Below, one piece after another: positions 30,582 through 44,250 of a stretch of 64,000 bases of DNA (position 1 is the first letter of the stretch; every line of letters begins with the position of its first letter). Both the position numbers and the translations under genes were made by a program. The stretch spans positions 4,712,001-4,776,000 of the forward strand of contig JAQFVV010006274.1 in NCBI GenBank assembly GCA_028023455.1. The letters run 5' to 3'. The notes beneath the pieces are model-generated. The model did not search any database. It had not been told where the DNA came from and saw only the letters and a list, made by a program, of their open reading frames with translations. This DNA is from Epiperipatus broadwayi (Eukaryota > Onychophora > Udeonychophora > Euonychophora > Peripatidae).

Positions 30582-31589
30582 TTATGAAGAAAAGAAGGAA
30601 TATGAAGATAAACAAAAACGACGCATTAAAAAGAAATGAATGTCTCGAATTTTGTACAATGGTGTAGAAAAGAGTTGAAAATAATATAAGAAAGTATAAC
30701 TGTGAACTAGTAAGGAAAACTATAGAAGAGAATAAGTCTCAAGAGTGTAAGAAGAGAATAAGTCTCAAGAGTGTAAAAAAACATTTTGGTATTGGTAGAA
30801 AATTTATATCTGTAATAAGAAAAAAAAGATGGAATTATTACTGAAAAGAGAGATGACATCATGAAATGGATAGAAGACATTTATCAAGAATTATATAGTA
30901 ATAAAGAACAAGTGCCTTCTATATCTAATACATCCGAATTACCCAGAATTTTAAATTAAGAAGTGAGACATGCAATTAAATGTGTGAAGAAAGGAAAGGC
31001 TCCAGGTAATGATGGAAATATAATTGATATATTAAAAGAAGCAGGTGAAGAAATAGAATTTTTTTTTAGCAAAGATGTATACCAAATGTCTAAATTTAGG
31101 AAGAAAAGAAGGAATATAAAGATATACAAAAATGATGCATTAAAAAAGATTGAATACCTCAAATTTTGTAAAATGGTGCAGAAAAGAATTGAAAATGATA
31201 TAAAAAAGTATAACTGTGAACTAGCAAGGAGAGCTGCAGAAGAGAATAAAAGTATCAAGAGTTTAAAACAACATTTTGGTAATCGGTAGGAAATTTATAT
31301 CTGCAATAAGAAAAAAAAATGGAATTATTACTAAAATGAGAGATGACATCATGAAATGGGTAAAAGACTTCTATCAAGAATTATATAGTAATAAAGAAAA
31401 AGTACCTCATATATCTATTACATCTTCAGAATTGCCCATAATTTTAAATGAAGAAGTGAGACATGCAATTAAATGTGTGAAGAAAGGAAAGGCTCCAGGT
31501 AATGACGGAATTATAATTGATATACTAAAAGAAGCAGGTGAAGAAATAGAATTTTTTTTAGCAAAGATGTATACCAAATGTCTAAATGA
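30582..31589 (+). repeat. Tandem duplication of about 0.5 kb inside the RTE reverse transcriptase
   Basis: AAGAAAAGAAGGAA at 30587 and 31101 (514 apart) and AAGTGAGACATGCAATTAAA at 30961 and 31454 (493 apart) bracket two copies. The first copy contains an extra 26-bp tandem duplication (30725-30750 and 30751-30776), which accounts for the spacing difference. Each copy encodes the N-terminal part of the polymerase up to the GKAPGNDG motif. The copies differ by several percent; the second is the more intact. Confidence 0.9.
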
Positions 31590-32920
31590 TAAAAATATAC
31601 CAGATGATTGGAAGAATGCAGTATTAATAATTAAAAAAGGTGATAAAGATATTAAAAAATACAGACCTATCAGCCTTTTATCAGTTTTATACAAAATCTT
31701 TACCAAGATAATTACAACTCATCTACAGAAAACATTGGATTTCCACCAACCAAGAGAACAAGCTGGATTTAAAAGTGGTTTTAGTATAGTAGATCATATT
31801 CAGGTATGGAGAGAAGTTATAAAAAGGACAAATGAATATGAGTTGCCATTATGCTGTGGATTTGTAGATTATAAAAAGGCATTTGATTCTATAAACATTT
31901 CTTCAGTGATTAAAGCATTGGATCATCAAGGTATAGATCCAGGATATTGTCATATTTTAAATATTTATAAAAATGCAACAGCAACAATTAGATTACCTAA
32001 TGATACTGGGAAAGTTAACATTGAGAAGAGTCTAAGACAGGGTGACTCCATATCTCCAAAATTTTTTCAGCAGTGAGGCAAGAAGTATTTTGTGGATTAA
32101 AATGGGCAGCCAAAGGAGTGAAAGTAAATGGAGATTATTTAAATCCATTAGAATTTGCAGATGATGTAGTTATTTTTGCAAATAATGCTTTAGAGCTGCA
32201 AGAAATGTTGCAAGAGTTATCAGATGAAAATAGGACTAAAGATAAATATTAAAAAGACTAAAGTAATGTTTAATGGATTTTTTCAAAATATAAAAATAAA
32301 GATTGATTATGATAAATTAGAAGAAGTTAAAAGTTACAAATACCTTGGTCAGATTATTAATACAGATGGAAACATAATGGATGAAATTAATCATAGAATT
32401 AAACTTGGTTGAAATGCTTTTCATAAAAATAACTTGATACTAAAAGGAAATATGCCTGCATGTTTGAAAAGAAAGGTTTTTAATAAATGTACTTTACCAG
32501 TTCTTACTTATGGATCTGAGACTTGGATACTTAATAGAAGAGCAATACAGAAACTTCAGGCTATTCAAAGAAATATGGACAGATACATATTGGGAGTAAT
32601 TAAGAGGTCGAAAATGCAATATATGGGTAAGAGAACAAACAGGTGTTACTGGCTACATTGAAAAAATTAAAAAACTAAAGTGGAGTTGGCTGCACATATT
32701 TCTAGAAGAGATGATACCAGATGGACAACTGAAATCTTAGACTTGGATTCCAAGAGATTGTAAAAGACCCAGAAAGAGACCACATGTGAGATGGATGGAT
32801 GAAGTAAGAAAATGTGCAAGTGTGATATGGAGAAGAGAAGCTAAAGATCAGAGAAAATAGATTGAACTTGGAGAGACCTTCATCTTGCAGTGGATTGATA
32901 ATGGTTGATGATGATGACTG
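31276..32920 (+). pseudogene. RTE LINE reverse transcriptase and C-terminal domain (broken)
   Basis: 31276-32076 is open and contains VRHAIKCVKKGKAPGNDGI, KYRPISLLSVLYKIFTKII, QAGFKSGFS, FVDYKKAFDSI (first catalytic Asp, 31861-31890) and RQGDSISP. A frameshift near 32065 precedes EFADDVVIFA (FADD at 32154-32165, catalytic Asp pair intact). Another frameshift near 32225 precedes GLKINIKKTKVMF, YKYLGQ and LTYGSETWIL; more frameshifts disrupt the SWAGHIARR region that is intact in the 3.5-4.2 kb copy. The polymerase active residues persist but no continuous ORF remains. Confidence 0.85.
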
Positions 32921-32928
32921 ATAACAAG

Positions 32929-33813
32929 ATTATATTAAAACATTTCATTAAAGATAAATTAAGAAAGATAATCTGTACAGATTCACTACAGGCATGAATA
33001 CAAAAGATGTCAGTTATTAAAAATTTTAAGCATAATTTTTATTGTAGAAAAATGATAAATGTAATACACATAAAAATATAGCTACTTTACAAAAGCAATA
33101 ATTGAAATATTAATAATAATTATATTATAAATAATAATAATAGTATCTTCTAAAATTTATCATATATTAGTAAAAAATAAAAATATAGATAAAAGCATAA
33201 AATGATATGAAATATAAAAAAGTAATTATATATGCAATTACTTGTGGAAATTGCAGTATGGATTACTATGGGCATACAAGAAAACAATTAGATGAAAGAG
33301 CAAAAGAATACAAAACAATAGAAAAGATGATAAATCTGCCTTATATATTCATTATTTAAAATACAGACATAAAGTAGATTCTGTAAAAAATTGAAAACCT
33401 TTAAACTATATTAAAGAATCTAATAAGATATATGAACTGATTACATTCATCGCAACAAAAATAATTGTATAAATATACATAAAATATCAATTAATTTAAG
33501 TAATAATTGGCTAATGATAAATGAATGGAAAATAATGTAGTATACATTTATATAGGGTTTTTATTTCTCTTCTACAGTTTTATTGTTATAAGTTATAGTT
33601 AATTTTATATAAAAGAGATAGATGTCACTATGTATGCAATGCAGATAATAATTGTTAAGTAATTTCAACATACTGAAAAGAACAAAAAATATTTGCTGAA
33701 AAAACCTTATGTGTATTATTAATGTTATTATATATATTAGTTATATAAAGATATTTTATATTATATTGTGTGATTTGTTTAAATATATGGATGAGAATTA
33801 ATATATATATATA
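32929..33813. other. No feature seen
   Basis: AT-rich sequence with short TAA and TA runs, no supportable ORF or element. Confidence 0.5.
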
Positions 33814-35600
33814 TTGTAACAGTAGCTGGGTTTGAATACAAGAGATAATACAATGTAGTGTTAATTGCGAGTGTTGATATGGGATTGTGTATATGCAAAA
33901 AGATGTATAAATAGTCAGTCGAACCCTGTTACAAAGAGTGTGAAAGTAATACGTAATCTGTTAAAGGATGGACTGTAGGCTGGTATATATATTTGTACGT
34001 ATGTTATTATAAAAAGTGTATAGATATTAACGGTTATATGTGAGATGGATGAGATGCAGTTATATACGGAGTTGTATAAATTTGTTATTGGTTATACATA
34101 TATATTTTGTTGTTCTGTTGTTCGTTAATGTTCTAAGTTCTACATTTTAATAATATTAGCGGTAACACATATTTCTTGATGAATCCATTGGGCATATAAA
34201 GCTACAGAAATAGAATGAATTAGTTGCTGCGGGCAGTTTGTTAATGACTCTGTTTGCCAGTCTTAGAACTGGTTGAGTTGGTATTCTGAAACAATGGAAG
34301 ATCCAGTTGGCGGCGTACAAATAGATAAGGGAAAATGCGAGGTTAGAGTGTAAAAGAAAAGAACTATTTTTTTTGCTCTCGATAATATAGTGGTGATTAG
34401 AAAAGAGATGGGACACATTTTTTTTGGATTAGATTAATGTGTAATTGATTAAGAAGTTTTAGTAATATTCCCATCATAATGTTGGGGTAATTAAATAGTG
34501 TGGGTTTCGTTAGACCGGCCCAGTCGATTGTTATTGTAGAACTCACCTGAATCAGATTATGAAATTCGGGTTTAAATTTTACCAAGTGTAATGGCAATGA
34601 AGTACATGCAGCTAGGACCTCTTAAGCGAGCGAAATCATCTACTCCACCTCTATGATAAACAACTTGGCGTATCACATAGCGGACTGTTTGCCATCCTTA
34701 GGATCAACAAATATCGATAAGGCCAGTATTCCCTTAGGATTATAAATGTGCGGCTGTTAGCTTTGACCATGTGGACATTCGATCGTAATTAAGGTAAATT
34801 AACCTTTGCTCATATATATGTTTAATGAATGCGTAGTAATGAAGGGACTTTGTGTTATCTCTATGTTTAATACAGTAATAAATATTAAATAAAAAAACAT
34901 TAAATAAACAACTCTGATGTGTAATTGCACTCTTTCATTGATATATATATATATATATGAATCATATATGTGTGTATCGGGATAAATGGGTTGTGCACAT
35001 GAATATTAAGATATGTATAGGTGTGTATAAAGCTTAGAATTAAATGATAACTAGTGTAGTAACTTATAGTCTAGTTTGGTTATAACTTCTGGGCTAGGTA
35101 ATATAATTTATAAACAAGTAAACTATCATATGGTATACGTAGATATATATGACGTAGTCAGGATTTGTCTTTGCTTTGTTCTCTCGTTAGACCGTGTTCC
35201 CCAGACCTTGAGATAGAGCTAGTCTGGATGCGCTACCCTAGAGATATACATATACAGAACCCTTATTTATGTTTTCGGTGGGTATAATTCTTATCAAAGT
35301 GTAAGATTGGCACTTGAGATGGGATTTAAACCATGCTCATAAATATACTTATTTGAAGCTGCGGGAGAGATCGTATATGTGCATGAATTATGCAACAATA
35401 ATATGAGTAGACTCTTAAAATATATATACATAGTTATTATAGATACTATTATGTGTACAGTATTTATACTGACATCAAAAAACAACACCAAGCATGCGCA
35501 AAGCAATCTAAAATTGATCGTTAAAGTTGATAAATTCAAATTGTGTATATTTATATTGTAACCGAGTGTTTGGCACTTGGTCTTCATTTAATATTATTTA
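33814..35600 (+). other. Less AT-rich block, possible degraded LTR element
   Basis: Begins TGTAACAGTAGCTGGG with a TATAAATAG about 95 bp in, and TTCTACA near 34145; this could be an LTR of about 330 bp. No second LTR, primer site or pol motif is recognisable. 34160-34760 and 35160-35390 have more G+C than the surroundings. At 35311-35331 the minus strand has GGTTTAAATCCC, a possible B box of a tRNA-related SINE. All of this is weak. Confidence 0.25.
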
Positions 35601-38600
35601 TATATAATATTGATGCTATTTTTAAAAAAAATAAAGGTAATAATATTTAATTGATAAAATGTGCTATCCACTTTGCCTAGCTATATTTGTGTTAGTTAGT
35701 CAGTATTATTCCTATGCTGTATCATGAATTATAAATTGACAGATAAATCTAAATTAAATGTTGTTATAATAGCAAGCTAATATAATCTTGAAATTTTAAT
35801 AAACTGTTATTAAATTTTAAAATTATTCTAAGAAAATTAGCTAGATAAAAAAATATTATACTAATTACTTAAAGTCAGTTATTTAAATAGGTTATTAAAA
35901 GTATAGTAAAATAATAGGTAGTAAATAAAGTTCATATGTATGTGTACATGAAAAATTAGTATGCTTGAATTTATTTTTAAGCGTTCATAGAAGTATTTTG
36001 TAAAAAAAAGATTAGCGTTCTAAAATATAAAAAAATATTTAAAAAATTTAACATAAATGTTAATTAATAATTAAAATAGTATTTTTAAAAAAAAATTCTG
36101 ATAAGTTTATTTAATAAAGATAATTTTATCTTTGATTATAATCACAAATAATTATTGATTGGTATGATATTTTATTTATTATTTTGATTTATTTAACTGT
36201 TTTGTAATTCATTTCAAATAACCTTAAAAACCACTTAATTATTTTTATGTAATTATTTTGTTTTTTGTTGTTGTTAATTAAGTGGCTACCATAGAGGTTA
36301 CTAAAGGTCAATGGGATGGGCTTAACCAGATAACACCTATTAATTTGACAATAAAATACTCAGTTGGTTTTTATTTTTGAGGAGTTTGGCTTCTTCCCTT
36401 TCTCATGATTAATAGTACTAAATTTTTATAATTATTTTATTTTCTAATCTTAAAAAGTGATGTTAGTAATATATCGATTCATCCTTCATGAATTGCTAGG
36501 TGTATTTGGTAAGAGGTCATTTCTATTGTTCCTGCAATTATAAACTTTCTGTATTATAATTTAATGTGTCTTGAAAAAAATTGAGATTTTAAAAACAACT
36601 TAAAAATGGCAAGTTTAAAGCAAATCATCAGTAAAAATAATTATTTATTTACTAATATTTCTCGTGTATGAAAAAAAACTTTAGCTTGTAGTAATTCAAA
36701 TAAAAGAACCCTAAAAAATTTTCTGTATTTAAAAAAATTATATTATCAGTGTCTGTCAATAATAGAACGCTGTGTATATTATTGATTTGTTTAGTTAATT
36801 TATATTTTGGAAGAAAGAATTGATATATTGTATATTTTACAAAAGAAATTATATGTGTGTTCTTTAAAAAAAGATAAAAATGAACTATTTAAAATTAAAA
36901 GTTTAAGTTATATACATGCATTCGTTGAACAAAGAAAGAAATGATCTAAAACTAGCAAAGTAAAGGTATGAAAATAGCTTAATAATGCCTCTTTAGCATC
37001 TTGAAAATAAGTTAATATTTTTTAAAAATACTAGTTTCATTTATTTACAATTCAACCGGTTATTATACTAAATTTCCAGAAAAATGTATGAATCTTCAAT
37101 GTTCTAGCCAGCTGATATCATATTTATATTTTCATATTTGTTTATCGTCATTGTTATATTTGTCTCTTTGGATCTAAATCTTCGACATTATAGTTAAGAT
37201 TATTTAAGCTTTATTTCTGTTTAAATGTTGCAACTGCCAAAGGAAAAAATCTTCATTAAAAAAAAAAACGTTTCTATAGCTTTAAGCATTTTGTTTTTAC
37301 AAACAATGATTAAAGAAGAATTCTCTTTACATTGACCAATAGCTCAGCATGGAAAACAGTCCTGCTAAAAAATTATGGTTTAAAAAATTATGGTTTAAAA
37401 AAATATTTGGTAAAATTTTATTTTATAATGTTAATGTATGTTAGGATTTACATTTATTATGTAATATTTACAGGTTTATAGTAAATGATAGGCATACCTA
37501 CTATTATATTTAGTCAAGCTTATATTTGATATGAAGTTATACCAATAAAATATATCTGCTTTATTTTATATACAACTGGATATTAATTTTGCATGTTAGG
37601 TATATAAAATGTGTTATATATCTCTAATGGGTAAACTGTATTTTAAATTTATCAGAAGTGAATAATTTTATGCTATAACAGCATATTTTTCATTTAGAGT
37701 TTCGATGGAATTTATATTTTGTTCGTTAGTTAATTTATTAACAGTTATTGCATCCGCTTTATTTTAATGTAAACTTTTATGCTATACATTGCTGTTGAAT
37801 ATTTCCTTGCTTAGATTTAAATGTGTTATAGTATTTTACATATTTTTAACAGTTGTTTGGCTGAGATGTTTTTATTCAATAGTTTCAGATATTGATTGAA
37901 GTATGCATTTTCAATATAGATTTATTATTGTGTATTTCACTATCTTGCCTAAGTTTAGAATTGATATATGCTTAATATCAGCATATTTTGATATTTATTG
38001 TGTGTTGTGCTTTGCGGGATGGAGGTGTCATTCCCATAGTGCATTGTATTCTCCATGAGTGGATTATTTTGATATCTTGTTTTAGTATATTCGTATAGCC
38101 AGTGTGGTTATGTCTCATAGAGGACTGTCTAGAATTTATATATTTTGATGTAACTAGTATAGCTTAACCCCGAGGATATTTTGGTGTGTTCATTTTTCCT
38201 TAGGTGGTGAGACAAAGTTCATACTTACATTTTTGCCTGATAGGCTTGGAGACCACCAATCCTTTTAATGAAATGTTTGTCCTGGAGAGGTTACTCAATA
38301 TTTTTGTCCCTCATGTGAATTTAGAATATTTTTCCACCATAGAAGGTATAGATTAATGTGTTCTATTTATAAGTTATGGCAAAGATAGATAATAGATATG
38401 AGATATTAGTTCCTCAGGGTGCACTTCATTGTTAGTAGGGTCTTAGTGATTTGGATCAATATCTGTATTGTGTACTGAGCCTTGCTAGTAGTTCACAAGC
38501 AAAACAATTAAATAGAATTAATTTAAAATTGCGTATTTTAAAACGCTTAGTTATTAAAGGAATACTGAAATACTATGTTTTATTTTCATCAGTAGCTAAG

Positions 38601-41185
38601 AAATATTCTTCGCTGGAATTGTAAGTCATCCATAGTTAAAATATCTATTATTATTTTTATGTGGACATCAAGTTAAATGTTAATTTGTGTGTATGACTTC
38701 TGGTGGATGACCTGTACCCATTCATAATTTATTTTAATTACAAATTAGAATTTAGTCAACTCAGTAACAATAGAATTTAATATGTTAAAAGAGAGTTGTA
38801 TTTGAACCCAGTTTATACTACTTAAACAAATAATATTTAGTTTCATTTGTATACTTCATATTATAATAAAAATAGCTAGACAATAATTTAAAGGGATTTA
38901 TTTTACATATCGTTTTATAAGACTTAAATTGAAGATTTCACATTTGTCTATTACACATTAAGCATTTGTTTAATGTAGCTTCCTACAATTTTAAATCAGT
39001 GTAGTAATACATTAACTGTGCATTTCAGCTAGTTACTTCAGTTTCAAACATTTATTCCCAAGTTTATGGGAATATATTATTTTTAATTATATTCTTGCGA
39101 AGAACAGCTACATGTAATTACGCATTTGTGATAACAATGCTTATATTGGTTTGTAGCATTTAATAAATTTTGTTACTTTTATTTTTTGTGTTTTTTATAT
39201 TTTTTTTTTAGTCAATCTTCGTTGTTGGTTTATTTTCTATATGAAAAGTATGTCTGTTTGCAAAACATTTTTGAGTCTTAAACCATTTTTAAACTCTAGA
39301 GATCTCAATATGCCAGATAAGCAAATTTATGCAGATCTTAATATATCTTTTTTTTTTGATGATAGTTGTTTTATGACAATTATAAACTTCAGATTAAACA
39401 TTTATTTAATAGTGAAATAAATTTTATTCAAGTTATTAACTCTGACTGCACATTATTCCATTTATGTTCTTAGTTAAATTATTGAAATAATTAGTTTAAT
39501 TAATTTATTGTGTTGTCATGAATGATGGAGGGATATAAAAAGTACCCTTGTCTTTCTATTATTCTGGCTGATATGCTGGGTAAAAGGCTGACTTGTTCTA
39601 AATTTTATGCAATTATTTTGTTTCATTATTAGTCATATTATCATTTCTTTAAGTCATTATAATTGTTGTTATTATACGTTAGGGCACATTAGCTTTTAAG
39701 TGAAGTGAATGTCTCCTATAGCCTACCAGAATGTTAGTCATGTGTGACAACACAATGTTGTAGAGTATTTTCCCACGATAAACAGAAGAACCCTGAGATC
39801 ATTATCATAATTATTATTCCTGATTTAAAAGGTATCAATTATTATTGCTATTATTGTAGTTGTGTTGTGGCATAAAAGTTTTATTTTCAATTGTACCATA
39901 AGAGAAGTATTTTCACTTTTATTTTATTCTGTAAGAGTAAAGTTCATTTCAGATTATATTGACAAATGATTTGCATAATATATATTTTTTAAAAAAACAG
40001 TAGAGAAGATGTGAGAACCAATAAGAAAATATTATTATTCAAAAGTGCAAATGCTTATAGCTCAGAGAATGTGTTTTTGATAAAGGGAGAATTTTATTTT
40101 ATTCTAAATTATTAATTAGGGAATGATTGCAGTTTTCTCTCTCTTCCCAATTTATTTTTTTATGATTTTAGTTACTTTCTTCATCTTAACTGCATATCTC
40201 TGCGACTGAATTCTTTAGTAGCTAACCGACCACTGAGTATAGCCCACGTTTTACTATTACAAATCTCTAATTATTTTGATAGGAGTCTCAAAGTGGTATT
40301 TATTGATGTTCATTAAACAAGAGTTACATCAAGATGATTATTCGATTGTGTTTAGGCACCTGTTTGATATGGTTAAAATATATAACAAACACGTATAAAT
40401 TATAACAATTATTGATGAATAATTTTTGCTTTCTCAATCATTACTCTTATTTATATCTGACAACTGCTTTTGTAAACTTAATTTGGCAATATTACTATTT
40501 GGACATAATTCTGTTTAAATATTTCAGATTATTATTAGAGGACGAATTTACTTTATATTCCCTTCTTTATATGGCTCTTGAATAATTAGCAATGGGAAAA
40601 AAACTTATAATACGTTCACTATGATTATAAATTACTTTTAATTCTAATTACTTAAATATAAATTTTTATGCAACTCTGCACTTATATATTCTTTTGAATA
40701 ATTTATATCATTCATTTGATTATCTAATATTTACCTGGATATATAGATATTTACTAACTTACTCCCATTGCAATTATTCATCAAATTCCCCATTAGCTGC
40801 ATTATATATACAAATAATATATGTGCATATTTGCTTTAATACAACACTAATGATTTTTCTTTTGATTAAAGGAACAAAACATGTTTTTAGTTAATGACTT
40901 CATATTTTTAATCACTAATTAATCTTAATAATTTTTTATAATGTGAATGCTTTAAAACACTATTATTTTTAATTTGATAATATCAATAATGCATTTAATA
41001 ATAATTGCAAAGCTAAAATTTGTTCCCTTATTTAGTAGCTATCAAAATTGCTTTCTTTTGATATTGTATATATATATTGTTCTTTATAATAATACCATAT
41101 AACTCTTGATTTTCTGATTTATGGTTGTGGGTCTAATGGACCTAAATTCTATTATGGTTCATATATATATTGTAATGGTATAAAA
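35600..41185. other. Long featureless AT-rich stretch
   Basis: About 5.6 kb, T-richer on the plus strand. I found no convincing exon, LINE, TIR or ribozyme motif. The segment 37990-38500 is slightly less AT-rich but its frames are closed on both strands. Introns or intergenic DNA are equally possible. Confidence 0.45.
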
Positions 41186-43476
41186 ATGAATTGATCAACT
41201 ATTATTCGAAAATTTGTAATGGAATAAAGTTGAATATACCGTAAATAATTTACTACATAGCCCATCATGTTTGATTACTAATTTTGTAATAATATAAAAT
41301 AGCTGTATACACTTCAATTAATAATTTTATTATACTTTAATTATAATAACAAATAGTACTAGCATGAAATATTAGTAAATTAATATTTAAAGAATATACG
41401 TTATAAAATACTAATACTGTTGGTACTGATTTATTAATTTAAAATAAATAAATATAGTAACTTGACCAAGTAATGTTTATTGAGATATTAGCTTAACTTT
41501 TTGTAATTAATAAAATTTATATAAGAAAACTAATAAAATAAGGTAATAAATTATTAATACATATATAAATGTTTATTTATACTTTGACTAACTAAATATT
41601 TAATATTAAAAAATAGAATTATATAGACTCTAAATTGATACTGAAGGATAATGTAATCAATAAACTACAAATAATTATGATACTCAAGTTTAATTAATAA
41701 AAATAAATTTACCATCATATATATATATATAAAATAAATAAATAATAATATATAAATTGATAAATACATAAAATAATTTAAAGGTATGAGTTATCAAAAT
41801 TTCTAACTTATGTATGTATGAAATGATACAAAAGACTACTAATAAATCAGAAAGAAAATATTTTTCTACATAAGCAATAATAAGTAAACATTTAACTATA
41901 TATATATATAAATAACTGTTTAAGTTTATTTCTTACAGCTTTAGGAAGAGGACCAATTTAAATACAAACTAACCCTTCCACAAAAGTACGTGAATATACA
42001 TTATTCTAAATATGACTTGTTTATACTTATGTTTAAATTCTATTACTTTTCAAATATATAAATAATGAAACAAACAAAAACTTTAAAATATTATATAAAA
42101 ATCAAGATTAATATTACGAAATATATTTAAATTTTGTTTTAAAATTGTCTATTTTTTTGGATTAGTTTATATTTATGTAATACAGACAAACACATATTTT
42201 ACATTAAAAAAATATGTAAGTAGAAAAATATATATAATAAAAACATGCGACCTGTTAACATTTCCAAGAATCGTTGGATATTGCTTTAATAGGTTATTCA
42301 GATAACCATTTATTAATATATAATAAACATAACAATAAAAAAAAAATACTATAGGAAATTATAGTTCCTAAGTCCTGAAATTTCATAATAATCCATGTAT
42401 AAGTTGAAGATCTTTTAAATACTGTAAACGTATTTGAAGCTCATCTAGCTTCCAATAATGTTGTTCAAAAATAGAATTTTATTCAATTAATAAAGTAAGC
42501 ATTTTAAAATAATATATTCCATAATGAATCCTTGTAATATTAATATTTGTATTTTCATTTAATATTAGTGTTATTTAATCCTTTGATAAATTGAATCCTT
42601 TAGTAAATTTAATTAACGATGCATTTAAATTCGTATCCTTTTAGTTATTTTTGACAAATATATATATATTTGAAAGTATTCCACATTTCTTAGGCCTTGT
42701 AAGATATTATACTTTGAGATAATTCTACTTAAGGATATTTCTAGATCTTTCAAAAGACAATATCTTTTGGAGCAAACATTTTTTTTATTTAGCCATTCAT
42801 TATTTTTTTTCCAATTTAACTATTAATTTTTATATAAAACACTTGATTTGTTTGCAAAAAAACAAACAAACAGATTAAGAGAGAGATAGAGTTCAATCTC
42901 AAAAATGCGGGCATTTTATACCTCTTTGTTAATGATGAAACAATGGGGTCATTACCTTGGATATTGTTCCCATAGTTTCATAAGAAAACAACTTCTTACT
43001 GCTATCTCTGTTATAGAGTCAAAATTTTGCTTGATAAAAAGTTTTTTAAGGTGTTCCTGAATTAAAAATATCTTTTATCTCTCAAATAAATAAACAGTTT
43101 GTAAAATAATAATAAAAATAATACAATAAATTTGCAAATTAAAATACACTTTTTAAAATCATAATTTGAATAAAATAAATATTCTTTGTCAATTTATTTA
43201 TTTAATATAAAATATTCCATAAATTTTTAAAATAGATATGATTTCATATTATTTTAATCGAATTCATAACAGCATAAATATTGAATACAACTGACTATTT
43301 TATTTATTTATGTTTATGTATTAAACCACTAAACATCACCACCATTTCTTATGGTTGCCCATTACTGTTATTAAAACAAGCAAAACTCTCCATATAGTAG
43401 TGCCACTCAATGCAAGCCAGAGTAATCAATGGATGCCGGAAGGCTTGTGCATAAAATCCCTATCTAATGCCTACTC

Positions 43477-43534
43477 ATCCAATATCCCCAGACTAGTTTC
43501 TGACTCGTGGCCTTCATCAGTGATGAGCTTGGAT
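43477..43534 (-). ncRNA. Type I hammerhead ribozyme, family B, intact core (left arm)
   Basis: On the minus strand: CTGATGA (complement of 43514-43520), GAA (43498-43500), self-complementary stem III ACTAGT (43492-43497) and C17 (43491), a GUC triplet. Stem I is ATCCAA / TTGGAT (43529-43534 and 43477-43482) outside an internal loop and a CATCA / TGGGG inner helix with one mismatch. Stem II is GGC / GTC with an A-A mismatch at 10.1/11.1, so it is weak. Core residues are all consensus. Confidence 0.75.
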
Positions 43535-44191
43535 CTGAGAGCACTGCACCTAGATCTTAGGATCTAATGGAACACTCCAGCAGCCACCTTTTATCTCTAC
43601 TTAACTACAAAACTATGAGAATAAAATTGAAAACCCAATATTTTTAATCTAAGCTCATTAGCTTATATAACCATAGCCACCACTATCCTATTAGGCAGAA
43701 TTGGTATTAAACCACTAAACATCACATGATCACCATTTTTTATGCTTGCTTATAACTTATTAAAACAGGCACAACTCTCGATACAGTAGTCCACTCAGTG
43801 CAAGCCAGGGTAATCAATGGTTGCCAGGTTGTGCATAGGCTTCTGGCATCCATTGATTACTCTGGCTTGCATTGAGTGGCACTACTGCATGAAGAGTTTT
43901 GCCTGCTTTAATAACAGTTATGAGCAAGCATAAGAAATGGTGGTGTTTAGTGGTTTAATATCAATCCTGCCTAATAGGATAGTGGTGGCTATGGTTATTA
44001 AAGAACCAAAGACACCAAAATGTATGGGTACTGGACAGAGTTCAGACCTATATTATTATATAAGTTAATGAGCTTAGATTGAAAATATTGTGATTTCAAT
44101 TTTATTCTCATAGTTTTGTAGTTAAGTAGAGATAAAAGGTGGTTGCTGGAGGGTTGCTTTAGATCCTAAGATTTAAGTGCAGTGCTCTCAG

Positions 44192-44250
44192 ATCCAAGGC
44201 TCATCAATGATGAAGGCCACAAGCTAGAAACTAGTCTGGAGATATTGGAT
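44192..44250 (+). ncRNA. Hammerhead-like ribozyme, family B (right arm, one core change)
   Basis: Mirror partner of the 43.5 kb copy. Core is ATGATGA (44207-44213; C3 to A). GAA, ACTAGT and C17 are intact (44227-44236), and outer stem I ATCCAA / TTGGAT (44192-44197 and 44245-44250) is perfect. Predicted inactive because of C3. Confidence 0.65.

Larger units (their letters stand above)
29156..32920 (+). mobile_element. Full-length RTE-type LINE, mutated, with internal duplication and target-site duplication
   Basis: The 8 bp ATAACAAG lies at 29148-29155 and 32921-32928, flanking the element. Order: about 450 bp 5' leader, APE-type endonuclease (about 29610-30130), reverse transcriptase, C-terminal domain and a GATGATGATGA tail. 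Length is 3765 bp; removing the 0.5 kb internal duplication gives about 3.27 kb, the usual RTE size. The single ORF is now broken by many stops and frameshifts. It inserted just downstream of the hammerhead array. Confidence 0.85.

Noticed and set aside
33814-34148. LTR of a second retrotransposon
   Set aside because: TG...CA boundaries and a TATA box are present but no partner LTR, primer site or coding motif was found; left as a weak note.
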